A DNA stretch of 36,037 nucleotides, from contig JBKOWM010000070.1 of the NCBI GenBank assembly GCA_046724395.1, positions 1 to 36,037 of the forward strand, in the 5' to 3' direction. Below are positions 22,774-30,358 of the stretch, one piece after another. Below the pieces are notes generated by a model. That model made no database searches, was not told where the DNA came from, and saw nothing but the letters and a program-made list of their open reading frames with translations. Origin of the DNA: DATAEU01 sp046724395 (GTDB taxonomy: Bacteria; Actinomycetota; UBA4738; HRBIN12). Both the position numbers and the translations under genes were made by a program. Positions within the stretch are counted from its first letter, which is position 1. The number at the start of each line of letters is the position of its first letter.

Positions 22774-23675
22774 CAGGCCTCCTCGCTCCTCCCGTAGAAC
22801 GCGAGGAAGACGTCCTCGAGCGACGGTTCGTGGCTCGTTAGGTCGATGACCTCGTACCCGGCGGCCACCTTGACGATCGGGTCGACCGACCCGTGCACTT
22901 GCAGTCGAACGACGTCGCCGGCCGCGGTCGCATGTTGCACGCCCGGCAGCTTCGCGAACGCGTCGAGCGGTGGAGGACCCGCGAATCTGAGTTCGATCTC
23001 GCGAACGGACCGAATCTTGAGATCGCCGATCGCCTCAACGGTGACCAGCTGGCCCTCGCGGATGATCGCCACACGATCGCAAAGCCGCTCGACCTCGGAC
23101 ATGACGTGGGAGGAAAGAAACACGGACCGGCCCTCGGATCGGACCTCGGTTACGAGCTCGTAGAACGTCTGTTGTACGAGGGGATCCAGTCCTTGGGTCG
23201 GCTCGTCGAGCACGAGCATCTCGGGACGGTGCATGAACGCCTGCACGAGCCCCACCTTCTGCCGGTTCCCGTGGGAGAGGGATCGGATCCGGACCGACGG
23301 ATCCAGATCGAGGCGCTCGACGAGCTGCCGGACGTAACGCGCGTCGACCCCGCCCCTCAGCGCCGCGAGGTGGCCGAGGAACTCCGCTCCCGACATTCGC
23401 TCGTATAGCGCCAGCTCGCCCGGCAGGTACCCGATCCGCCGATGGATCTCGACCGAGTCGCGCCGGCTGTCGAGCCCGAAGATCCGGATGTCGCCGCTCG
23501 TCGCGGAGATGAAATCGAGCATCGTGCGGATCGTCGTCGTCTTGCCTGCGCCGTTCGGCCCGAGGAACCCGAACACCTCGCCCGGCTCGACATCGAACGT
23601 CAGCCCGACCACGCCGCGGCGGCGCCCGTAGGCCTTCGTCAGCTCCCGCGCGGCGATCACGGCCCCTGGTGCCAT
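22773..23675 (-). CDS. ABC transporter ATP-binding protein
   Basis: The 300-aa ATPase drives the downstream permease. Walker A is GPNGAGKTT (39-47), the signature is LSHGNRQK (133-140, a variant of LSGGQ), Walker B is MLVLDEP (153-159), and the switch His lies in FLSSHVMSEVE. The C-terminal ~80 residues form the extra domain usual in ABC-2 exporter ATPases. ATG 23675 has TAGTCT (23687-23682) 6 nt upstream and no Shine-Dalgarno, so the mRNA is predicted leaderless. The downstream permease is coupled by TGATG. The preceding oxidoreductase gene ends 84 bp upstream and is probably a separate unit. Confidence 0.93.
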   Translation of the reverse strand: MAPGAVIAARELTKAYGRRRGVVGLTFDVEPGEVFGFLGPNGAGKTTTIRTMLDFISATSGDIRIFGLDSRRDSVEIHRRIGYLPGELALYERMSGAEFLGHLAALRGGVDARYVRQLVERLDLDPSVRIRSLSHGNRQKVGLVQAFMHRPEMLVLDEPTQGLDPLVQQTFYELVTEVRSEGRSVFLSSHVMSEVERLCDRVAIIREGQLVTVEAIGDLKIRSVREIELRFAGPPPLDAFAKLPGVQHATAAGDVVRLQVHGSVDPIVKVAAGYEVIDLTSHEPSLEDVFLAFYGRSEEA

Positions 23676-23681
23676 GTGTTC

Positions 23682-23687
23682 AGACTA
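23682..23687 (-). promoter_or_regulatory. -10 box of the ABC transporter (leaderless)
   Basis: TAGTCT on the minus strand is 6 nt from ATG 23675. No clear -35 is visible. Confidence 0.45.
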
Positions 23688-23759
23688 GGACGAGAGTTGG
23701 CTACCGGCAGGGCGACCCGCCCGGTGCAGCCGGGGCGTTCGGCTCTCGGTTCGGCGTCG

Positions 23760-25184
23760 TTACGACGGCCCGAGCCGATACCCCAGCCGTCGCGGCAGCC
23801 GCGCGACCAGGGTCGTGATCGGATCGGTCGCCGCACCGGCATCTTCCGCGGCGTCCTTGCGCAGGATCGCGGCGTTGACGGCCCGGATCCCGATGGATTT
23901 CAGCGGCTCGGGCGGGAAGCGCTTGGCCTCCATGTCGACGAGCGGGAGCCGGGTGTCATCGTCATCGACGTCGAGCGCGAGCCGCGCGAGGATTCTGCCG
24001 CCCAGGTGCGACGGCCCCACGCCGTTGCCCGTGTAGCCCAGCCCGTAGTGCGTCGCGCCGCCCGGGAGCGTTCCGTAGAAGGGCAGGTGGGTGCCCGAGA
24101 CGTCGATCGGTCCACCCCACGCGGCCTCGAACGGGACGCGTGCGAACGACGGGAACATCCGTCGGAACTGCTCAGCGACGATCGCGACGTACCGGGGGTC
24201 GTACCGGAAGCGCGGTCCGATCCGGCGCCCGGATCCCGGCTGCATCCCGCCCGTGCCGAACGCGATCCGTCCGTCGGGCGTGGTCCGGAGGTAGTTGACG
24301 GCCGCGCGGAAGTTCCACACAGCCACGCCGTCCGTCCAGCCGATCGCCTCGAGCTCGTCCGGTGCGGGCACGGTGACGACCATGTACGTCCCGCGGACGG
24401 CGAGCCGGCGCGAGAACACCGGCAGCGATGCGGCCCAAGCGTTCAACGCGAGAACCGCGCGTCGGGCCGTCACCGTGCCGCTCGGCGTCTCGGCCGCGGG
24501 CGCCCGCCCGAACCGGAAGCGGCGGACGGGGGTGCCCTCGAAGATCCGCACGCCGTGCTCGAGCAGCACCCGCCGAAGGCCGCGAGCGAGCCGAGCCGGC
24601 TGCACCGTCGCGGCGTCCGTCGTGTTCATTCCACGACCGAACAACGGAGACCGCACCCGATCGCGCACGGCGCCGGAATGCAGCTCGACGAGCCTGTCCG
24701 CATACCCGAGCCGCGCGGCGGTCTGGACGGTCTCTCGCCAGCGGCCGTCCTGCGCTTGCGACGTGGCGACGCCGATGTCGCCCTCCGGCGTGTACCAGGC
24801 GTCGATGCCCTGCTCGCGGCAGAACGCCCCGATGTCGCGGACCGAGCGTTCGGACGCGAGGCACAGCTCCACGGCGCGTCGCTCTTCGAACAGGTCGACG
24901 ATCTCGTCGACGTAACCCCAGAAGCTGTTCACGAACCCACCGTTGCGGCCGCTCGGTCCGCCTCCGCAGATGTCCTGTTCGAGGATGACGACGTCGATCC
25001 CCGGGTCGAGCTGCTTCAGGTTCCACGCCGTCCACATCCCCGTGTACCCTCCGCCGAGGATCGCAACGTCGGTCGTCGTGTCCGCCGCAAGAGGCGGTGC
25101 CGGCGGACCGGAGAACTCGGGATGCGCGAGGGCCTCCTCCAGCCACCAGCTACGGTCGGCGCCGCGCGGCGCCACGGCGCCCAT
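23760..25184 (-). CDS. DAO-family FAD-dependent oxidoreductase (tandem copy 2)
   Basis: The 474-aa flavoprotein belongs to the D-amino-acid oxidase/gamma-glutamylputrescine oxidase-like group and should oxidise a primary or secondary amine with FAD. The nucleotide-binding motif GGGYTG is at 44-49, followed by EQDICGGGPSGRNGGFVNSFWG. LRTTPDGRIAFGTGG and YTGNGVGPSHLGGRILA are the C-terminal flavin-contacting segments. It is a tandem duplicate of the gene at 25185-26606: same length, same motifs, similar along the whole sequence. ATG 25184 directly abuts the TAG stop of that gene (TAGATG), so translation is probably by reinitiation. Both copies look intact. A polyamine-derived substrate is a family-based guess. 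Confidence 0.87.
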   Translation of the reverse strand: MGAVAPRGADRSWWLEEALAHPEFSGPPAPPLAADTTTDVAILGGGYTGMWTAWNLKQLDPGIDVVILEQDICGGGPSGRNGGFVNSFWGYVDEIVDLFEERRAVELCLASERSVRDIGAFCREQGIDAWYTPEGDIGVATSQAQDGRWRETVQTAARLGYADRLVELHSGAVRDRVRSPLFGRGMNTTDAATVQPARLARGLRRVLLEHGVRIFEGTPVRRFRFGRAPAAETPSGTVTARRAVLALNAWAASLPVFSRRLAVRGTYMVVTVPAPDELEAIGWTDGVAVWNFRAAVNYLRTTPDGRIAFGTGGMQPGSGRRIGPRFRYDPRYVAIVAEQFRRMFPSFARVPFEAAWGGPIDVSGTHLPFYGTLPGGATHYGLGYTGNGVGPSHLGGRILARLALDVDDDDTRLPLVDMEAKRFPPEPLKSIGIRAVNAAILRKDAAEDAGAATDPITTLVARLPRRLGYRLGPS

Positions 25185-26606
25185 CTATCGCCGAGGGCCG
25201 AGGTCGTAGCCGAGGCGGCGGGGGAGCCGGGCCAGGAACGCGGTCGCGACGTCGGCGCGCCGGCCCGCGTCCTCGGCATCGTCCTTGCGCCGGATCGCTT
25301 CATTGATCACGCGCGCGCCCGGCGAGCGGAACGGCTCGGGAGGAAAGCGCTTCGGGCGGTCGTTCACGATCCGCAACCGCGAGAAGCCGTCGTCCGCGTG
25401 CGTCGCGAGGCTCGCGAGGATCTTGCCGGCCAAATAGGAGGGCGCGACCCCGTTGCCGGTGAACCCGACCGCGTAGTGCACGTTCCCGCCGTCGAACGAT
25501 CCGATGAACGGCGTGGAAGCCGCCGCCACATCGATGGGTCCGCCCCAGCCCGCGGCGATCGGCACGTCACGAAAGCTCGGGAAGAGCCGGTGCAGATCGG
25601 CGACGGCCGTCGCAAGGAACCGCTCGTCGTATTGGAACCGCGGTCCGATCCGCCGCGCGAGGCCCGGCTGCATGCCGGCACACCCGAACGCTATCCGCCC
25701 GTCCGGCGTGGTGCGAAGGTAGTGGAGCGAGGCGCGAAGGTCGCGGATCGACTCGCCCCCGTTCCATCCGACGTCGTCCAGGCGGTCGGGTGCTGGCTCC
25801 GTAAGGACCATGTACGACCCGCGCACGGTGACGTATGGATGGAAGCGCCGCCAGTGGATCGCCCACGACCCGACGGCGACGACGGCCTCGGCGGCGAGGA
25901 CGCGCCCGGCTGGAGTCCGGGCCACCGCCGGGGGACCCGCCGAGAACCGCGCCACCGGCGTGTCCTCGAAGATACGCACACCCCGCTCGATCAAGAGGCG
26001 CCGAAGCCCGCGCGCCAGTCGGGCCGGCTGGACGGTGGCGGCCGCACGGTCGAACAGACCGCCGCCGAAAGCGGGTGATCGACAGATCATCGCGACCTGT
26101 TCGGCGGACAGCTCCATCACGTCGTCGTCGAGGCCGAAGCGCTTTGCCACCGCGACCGCACCCTCCCAGAGTCCGTCCTGGGAGGCGTTCGTCGCGACGG
26201 CGAGCTCACCGGCATGCGTGTACCAGGCGTCGATCCCGTGCCGATCGCAAAACGCGCCCACCTCCTCGACGCTCCGCGACGCCGCGAGCGTAAGCTCCAT
26301 CGCATCCGACTCGCCGTACCGCGTCGTCAACTCGGCGGCGGCCGAAAGCCACCCGTTGACGAAGCCGCCGTTGCGGCCGCTCGGCCCTCCCCCGCAGACG
26401 TCCTGCTCGAGGACGACGACGTCGATTCCTGGGTCGCGCTCCGTTAGGAAGTACGCCGTCCACATGCCGGTGTACCCTCCGCCGAGCACGACGACGTCCG
26501 CGGTGGTGTCGCCCCGAAGCGCCGGCGCGGTCGGACCCGCGAACTCCGGCAGCGCGAGCGCCTCCTCCATCCACCAGCTCCGCCGGACGCGCGGGATCGC
26601 CGCCAT
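25185..26606 (-). CDS. DAO-family FAD-dependent oxidoreductase (tandem copy 1)
   Basis: This flavoprotein of 473 aa (474 if GTG 26609 is used) is the upstream partner of the duplicate. It has RRSWWMEEALALPEFAGP near the start, GGGYTGMW at about 42-49, EQDVCGGGPSGRNGGFVN, and LRTTPDGRIAFGCAG and FTGNGVAPSYLAGKILA toward the end. Like its twin, it should oxidise an amine or amino acid with FAD. ATG 26606 overlaps the stop of the DinB-like gene by one base (TGATG); GTG 26609 lies in the same frame. No good Shine-Dalgarno is seen, so coupling to the upstream gene is likely. The two copies differ most in the region around residues 75-95, where substrate specificity may have diverged (inference). 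Confidence 0.87.
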   Translation of the reverse strand: MAAIPRVRRSWWMEEALALPEFAGPTAPALRGDTTADVVVLGGGYTGMWTAYFLTERDPGIDVVVLEQDVCGGGPSGRNGGFVNGWLSAAAELTTRYGESDAMELTLAASRSVEEVGAFCDRHGIDAWYTHAGELAVATNASQDGLWEGAVAVAKRFGLDDDVMELSAEQVAMICRSPAFGGGLFDRAAATVQPARLARGLRRLLIERGVRIFEDTPVARFSAGPPAVARTPAGRVLAAEAVVAVGSWAIHWRRFHPYVTVRGSYMVLTEPAPDRLDDVGWNGGESIRDLRASLHYLRTTPDGRIAFGCAGMQPGLARRIGPRFQYDERFLATAVADLHRLFPSFRDVPIAAGWGGPIDVAAASTPFIGSFDGGNVHYAVGFTGNGVAPSYLAGKILASLATHADDGFSRLRIVNDRPKRFPPEPFRSPGARVINEAIRRKDDAEDAGRRADVATAFLARLPRRLGYDLGPRR

Positions 26607-27085
26607 CACGATGGCTGGGCCGCCTTCGCAAGATCGGCCGTGAGCCGAAGCTCGCCGAGGTGAATACCGGCATGCCGGATCGACTGCACGATCACGTCGC
26701 GACGGGAGCCGGTCGGAGGTTCACTTCCGCGCCACTCGGTGAGCGGCTCTGCCGGGAGCTCGAAGTCGCCGTCCCGGACCTCCGCGAACGCGCGTCCGAC
26801 CTCGTCGCTCAGCTCTCGCAGTCGGCCGACGAGCGAGTCGTCGTCGTGCCCCGGCCTGAACTCGGCGTCGCGGTCGCGCCCCGTCGGAACTCGGCAGCCG
26901 ATCTCGATCGCGTATGAACGCGTCCCGCCGACCACGTGCCGCGCGATCGTCAGCGCATCGTTCGCCGTCGGGAGCGGACGGCGTCGCGCCTGCTCCTGGT
27001 CCAGGTCCTCGAGCGTCGAGACCATGTCCGCGATGATCCACCGCAAGTAGTGCGCGTACGTCTCCTTCTCGCCCATCGCTATCAC
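26606..27085 (-). CDS. DinB/DUF664-like protein
   Basis: The 159-aa protein resembles the DinB-like four-helix-bundle superfamily. It has YAHYLRWIIADMVSTLEDL near the start, an ARHVVGG histidine around residue 50, and RHAGIHLGELRLTADL near the C-terminus. Histidines at these positions bind a metal ion in relatives, some of which transfer thiols or isomerise in thiol metabolism; most are uncharacterised. Start: GTG 27085 or ATG 27076, neither with a strong ribosome site; I give the longer one. It is the first gene of a three-gene unit with the DAO pair (TGATG overlap), so a role in the same amine pathway is possible. The repeat array at 27101-27236 lies immediately upstream. Confidence 0.75.
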   Translation of the reverse strand: MIAMGEKETYAHYLRWIIADMVSTLEDLDQEQARRRPLPTANDALTIARHVVGGTRSYAIEIGCRVPTGRDRDAEFRPGHDDDSLVGRLRELSDEVGRAFAEVRDGDFELPAEPLTEWRGSEPPTGSRRDVIVQSIRHAGIHLGELRLTADLAKAAQPS

Positions 27086-27100
27086 GCCCCGCTTTGTCTC

Positions 27101-27236
27101 GTCGGGCTACCGCTCGCGCTTCGCGCTCGCTTCTTGAGCCCCCTCGGTCGGGCTACCGCTCGCGCTTCGCGCTCGCTTCTTGAGCCCTCTCGGTCGGGCT
27201 ACCGCTCGCGCTTCGCGCTCGCTTCTTGAGCCCTCG
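27101..27236. repeat. three tandem 46-bp repeats
   Basis: Copies at 27101-27146, 27147-27192 and 27193-27236 are nearly identical; the last is 2 bp shorter near its end. Each begins GTCGGGCTACC and ends TTGAGCCC plus a CT-rich tail. GGGCT and AGCCC form outer inverted arms. Inside is CGCTCGCGCTTCGCGCTCGC, a mirror repeat that on the minus strand contains GCGCGAAGCGC, a hairpin with a GAA loop. They lie between divergent genes. There are no spacers, so this is not CRISPR; REP-type palindromic units are the likeliest class. Confidence 0.8.
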
Positions 27237-27260
27237 GGAACTTGTATCGTTCGGACCCCA

Positions 27261-27284
27261 TATCCTGCCCGATGATTCAGGAGG
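27261..27284 (+). promoter_or_regulatory. -10 box and ribosome binding site of ilvD
   Basis: TATCCT (27261-27266) fits the TAnnCT form, and AGGAGG (27279-27284) is 5 nt before GTG 27290. The -35 would fall at the end of the repeat array, about 27238-27243, with no clear match. Confidence 0.5.
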
Positions 27285-27289
27285 TCGCT

Positions 27290-28972
27290 GTGCCCGGCTC
27301 GTCGAAGCCTCGAAGCTGGCAGGTGACGGACGGTCCGGAGCGGGCGCCGGCCCGTGCCTTCCTGCGTGCGGTCGGCCTCTCGGAGGACGACTTCGGCAAG
27401 CCCCAGGTCGGCGTTGCCTCGTCCTGGAACGAGGTCACTCCCTGCAACTATCACCTCGACAAGCTCGCCGCGCTGGCAAAGGAGGGCGTCCGACAGGCAA
27501 ACGCGGTCCCGCTCGAGTTCACGACGATCGCCGTCTCCGACGGTATCGCCATGGGTCACGAGGGGATGAAGGCGTCGCTCATCAGCCGCGAGGTCATCGC
27601 AGACTCGGTGGAGCTCGTCATGCACGCCGAGCGGATCGACGGGCTCGTCGGCATCGCGGGTTGCGACAAGTCGGAGCCCGGAATGCTCATGGCGATGGCG
27701 CGGCTCGATCTGCCGGCTGTCTACCTCTACGGCGGAACGATCCTGCCCGGAACCTACCGAGGACGCGACATCACCATCCAGGACGTGTTCGAGGCCGTCG
27801 GCGGTCACGCCAAGGGATCCGTCTCCGACGAGGAGCTGTCGCAGATCGAGCGGGCCGCCTGCCCGACGACCGGCTCGTGTGCGGGCATGTACACCGCCAA
27901 TACGATGGCCGCCGCGGCCGAGGCGCTCGGCATGTCGCTTCCCGGCACGGCGTCGCCTCCGGCCGTCGACTATCGACGGGAGGTCGCCGCGCGCGAGACG
28001 GGCATCGCGGCGGGTCGCTTGCTCGCCGAGGGCGGCGAGATCACCCCGCGAAGGATCCTGACGAAGGAGGCGTTCGAGAACGCCATCGCCGTCTGCATGG
28101 CGATCGCCGGATCCACGAACGCCGTCCTGCACCTGTTGTCGATCGCGCACGAGGCGCGCGTGGACGTCCGGCTCGCCGACTTCGACCGCATCTCGCGCCG
28201 CGTCCCGCATCTCGTGGACGTGCGGCCCGCGGGGCGGTTCGTGATGAGCGACCTCGACCGGGTCGGCGGCGTTCCGGTCGTGATGAAGGAACTCCTCGAC
28301 GCCGGCGCGTTGCACGGTGACTGCATCACGGTCACCGGCAAGACCGTTGCGGAGAACCTGCAGGCGACGCGGCCACCGGCGCCCGATGGGGAGGTCGTTC
28401 GAAGGTTCGTCGAGCCGATCCATCCGGAGGGAGGGACCGCGATTCTGTTCGGCTCGGTCGCGCCGGAGGGTGCGGTGATGAAGATCGCCGGCGCGGCATC
28501 GCTAGAGTTCCGGGGCCGTGCCCGCCCGTTCGACTCGGAGCAGGACGCCTTCGGCGCGCTCACACACGGCAGGATCGCCCCCGGGGACGTGATCGTGATC
28601 CGGTACGAGGGCCCGAAGGGCTCGCCCGGCATGCCCGAGATGCTCGCGGTGACGGCGGCCGTCGCCGGGGCGGGCCTCGGCAACGACGTCGCGCTGATCA
28701 CCGACGGCCGGTTCAGCGGCGCGACGAAGGGCTACAGCGTGGGCCACATCGCACCGGAGGCGTTCGTCGGAGGCCCCATCGCCCTCATCGAGGACGGCGA
28801 CGAGATCGTGATCGACGCCGCGAACCGCAGCATCGACGTCAGCGTCGACGAGGCCGAGCTCGAGCGGCGCCGGGCGGCCTGGGTGGCGCCCGAGCCGCGG
28901 TATCGCACGGGCGCGCTCGCCAAGTACGCCCGCCTCGTCGGGTCTGCCTCGCAAGGCGCGGTGACGTCGTGA
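27290..28972 (+). CDS. ilvD: dihydroxy-acid dehydratase
   Basis: The 560-aa enzyme dehydrates 2,3-dihydroxy-isovalerate and -methylvalerate in valine and isoleucine synthesis, using an Fe-S cluster and Mg2+ in the cytoplasm. Cluster cysteines are seen at Cys52 (VTPCN), Cys125 (GCDKSEPG) and Cys197 (TGSCAGMYTAN); Lys127 is the Mg-site lysine that is carbamylated in characterised members. The length is normal. GTG 27290 is chosen because AGGAGG precedes it by 5 nt and SWQVTDGPERAPAR follows soon after; the earlier ATG at 27272 overlaps the Shine-Dalgarno region. The stop overlaps the thrC start by 4 nt (GTGA). Pairing with thrC fits supply of isoleucine, since threonine is its precursor. Confidence 0.97.
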   Translation: MPGSSKPRSWQVTDGPERAPARAFLRAVGLSEDDFGKPQVGVASSWNEVTPCNYHLDKLAALAKEGVRQANAVPLEFTTIAVSDGIAMGHEGMKASLISREVIADSVELVMHAERIDGLVGIAGCDKSEPGMLMAMARLDLPAVYLYGGTILPGTYRGRDITIQDVFEAVGGHAKGSVSDEELSQIERAACPTTGSCAGMYTANTMAAAAEALGMSLPGTASPPAVDYRREVAARETGIAAGRLLAEGGEITPRRILTKEAFENAIAVCMAIAGSTNAVLHLLSIAHEARVDVRLADFDRISRRVPHLVDVRPAGRFVMSDLDRVGGVPVVMKELLDAGALHGDCITVTGKTVAENLQATRPPAPDGEVVRRFVEPIHPEGGTAILFGSVAPEGAVMKIAGAASLEFRGRARPFDSEQDAFGALTHGRIAPGDVIVIRYEGPKGSPGMPEMLAVTAAVAGAGLGNDVALITDGRFSGATKGYSVGHIAPEAFVGGPIALIEDGDEIVIDAANRSIDVSVDEAELERRRAAWVAPEPRYRTGALAKYARLVGSASQGAVTS

Positions 28973-30210
28973 CGACACCGATCACCAGCCCGGCCGCGCT
29001 CGAATGCCGAGAGTGCGGAGCCGCGTACGCCGTCGAACCTCTCACGATCTGCGAGGAGTGCTTCGGTCCGCTCGAGCCGGCGTACGACCTCTCGGCGATC
29101 GACGGGATCGAGTTTCGCAAACACGTCGAGGCCGGACCGGCGTCGCTTTGGCGCTACGAGTCGCTCCTGCCCGGTGGACCTGACGTCCCGAGGGTCGACC
29201 TCGGCGCCGGCTTCACGCCGCTTCGACGCGCGGACAATCTCGCGGAGCGGCTCGGCTTCACCGCGACGCTCTGGGTCAAGGACGACTCGGTCAACCCCTC
29301 GAACTCGTTCAAGGACCGCGTCGTCTCGGTCGCGACGACGATGGCGCGCGCGTTCGGGTTCGAGGCGATGTCCTGCGCGTCGACGGGGAACCTCGCAAAC
29401 GCGACGGCGGCCGCGGCGGCGAAGGCGCGTACGCCCGCGTATGTCTTCATCCCCGAGGACCTCGAGCGCGCGAAGATTCTGTCGACGGAGGCCTACGGTG
29501 CGAAGGTCGTGGCCGTGCGGGGCAACTACGACGACGTCAATCGGCTTTGCAGTGAGGTGGCCGAGGCGCTCCCATGGGCCTTCGTCAACGTCAACATGCG
29601 CCCCTATTACGCGGAGGGCTCCAAGTCGCTCGGCTTCGAGGTCGCCGAGCAGCTCGGGTGGCGCCTGCCCGACCACGTCGTCGTCCCGATCGCATCCGGC
29701 GCGCTCATGACCAAGGTGCATCGGGCATTCACCGAACTCGTGGCGATCGGCGCCGTCGCGGATCGCGTGTACCGGATCAGCGGCGCACAGGCCGAGGGCT
29801 GCTCGCCGGTCGCCCGTGCGTTCGCCGACGGCCGCGAGGACGTCCGGCCCGTGAAGCCCGATACGATCGCCCGCTCCCTGGCGATCGGCAGCCCCGCCGA
29901 CGGCCAGTACGCGGTCCGGACCGCCCGGTCGACGGGCGGAGCGATCGACGCGTGCACCGAGGAAGAGGTGATCGACGGCATCCGCCTGCTCGCCGAGACC
30001 GAGGGCGTCTTCACCGAGACGGCCGGTGGCGTGACGGTCGCGGTCCTGCGGCGGCTTCGCGAGTCTGGAGTGATCCGGGCGGAGGAGGAGACCGTCGTCC
30101 TCGTCACGGGCAACGGATACAAGACCATCGAGGCACTCGAAGGCACGCTCGAGCCCACCTACCGCGTCGCGCCCTCGCTCGACGAGTTCCTCGCCGCGAT
30201 CGGCGCCTGA
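28969..30210 (+). CDS. thrC: threonine synthase
   Basis: The 413-aa PLP enzyme converts O-phosphohomoserine to threonine. The N-terminus has a zinc-ribbon-like pair, Cys13-x2-Cys16 and Cys28-x2-Cys31, common in threonine synthases of this subtype. PLP-binding Lys115 lies in NPSNSFKDRV, and SCASTGNLANATA is the phosphate-binding loop. The C-terminus GNGYKTIEAL is typical too. GTG 28969 overlaps the ilvD stop by 4 nt, so translation is coupled. Related fold-type II enzymes (cysteate synthase, for example) cannot be fully excluded, but the context favours threonine synthase. The ammonia-lyase-like protein at 2447-3598 has the same fold but differs in its motifs. Confidence 0.92.
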   Translation: MTTPITSPAALECRECGAAYAVEPLTICEECFGPLEPAYDLSAIDGIEFRKHVEAGPASLWRYESLLPGGPDVPRVDLGAGFTPLRRADNLAERLGFTATLWVKDDSVNPSNSFKDRVVSVATTMARAFGFEAMSCASTGNLANATAAAAAKARTPAYVFIPEDLERAKILSTEAYGAKVVAVRGNYDDVNRLCSEVAEALPWAFVNVNMRPYYAEGSKSLGFEVAEQLGWRLPDHVVVPIASGALMTKVHRAFTELVAIGAVADRVYRISGAQAEGCSPVARAFADGREDVRPVKPDTIARSLAIGSPADGQYAVRTARSTGGAIDACTEEEVIDGIRLLAETEGVFTETAGGVTVAVLRRLRESGVIRAEEETVVLVTGNGYKTIEALEGTLEPTYRVAPSLDEFLAAIGA

Positions 30211-30275
30211 TCGTCGAGCACGCCGCGGCCCGAAATTAGGCGGAAAGTCGGGGTTGCGCTCGGTCCTGAAAGGAA

Positions 30276-30310
30276 CCACACTCCGGCCGACCGCAGGGTC
30301 TCCGGGGTGG
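30276..30310 (+). promoter_or_regulatory. imperfect stem-loop in the permease leader
   Basis: CCAC (30276-30279) and CTCCGG (30281-30286) can pair imperfectly with CCGGGGTGG (30302-30310). It lies in the 148-bp leader of the permease gene. It does not match any riboswitch I know and may have no function. Confidence 0.2.
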
Positions 30311-30358
30311 CGCCCGCCCACCTCCGCGGTGTCGTTCGTCGGGATGGGAGGGGGGCGC

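Noticed and set aside
23442..26078. 878-codon open frame on the plus strand
   Set aside because: It lies antisense to the ABC ATPase and both DAO-type genes. Composition is Arg/Gly/Asp-rich with no domain; long antisense frames are common at this GC content.
27101..27236. CRISPR array
   Set aside because: The repeats are contiguous with no unique spacers, and no cas genes are present.
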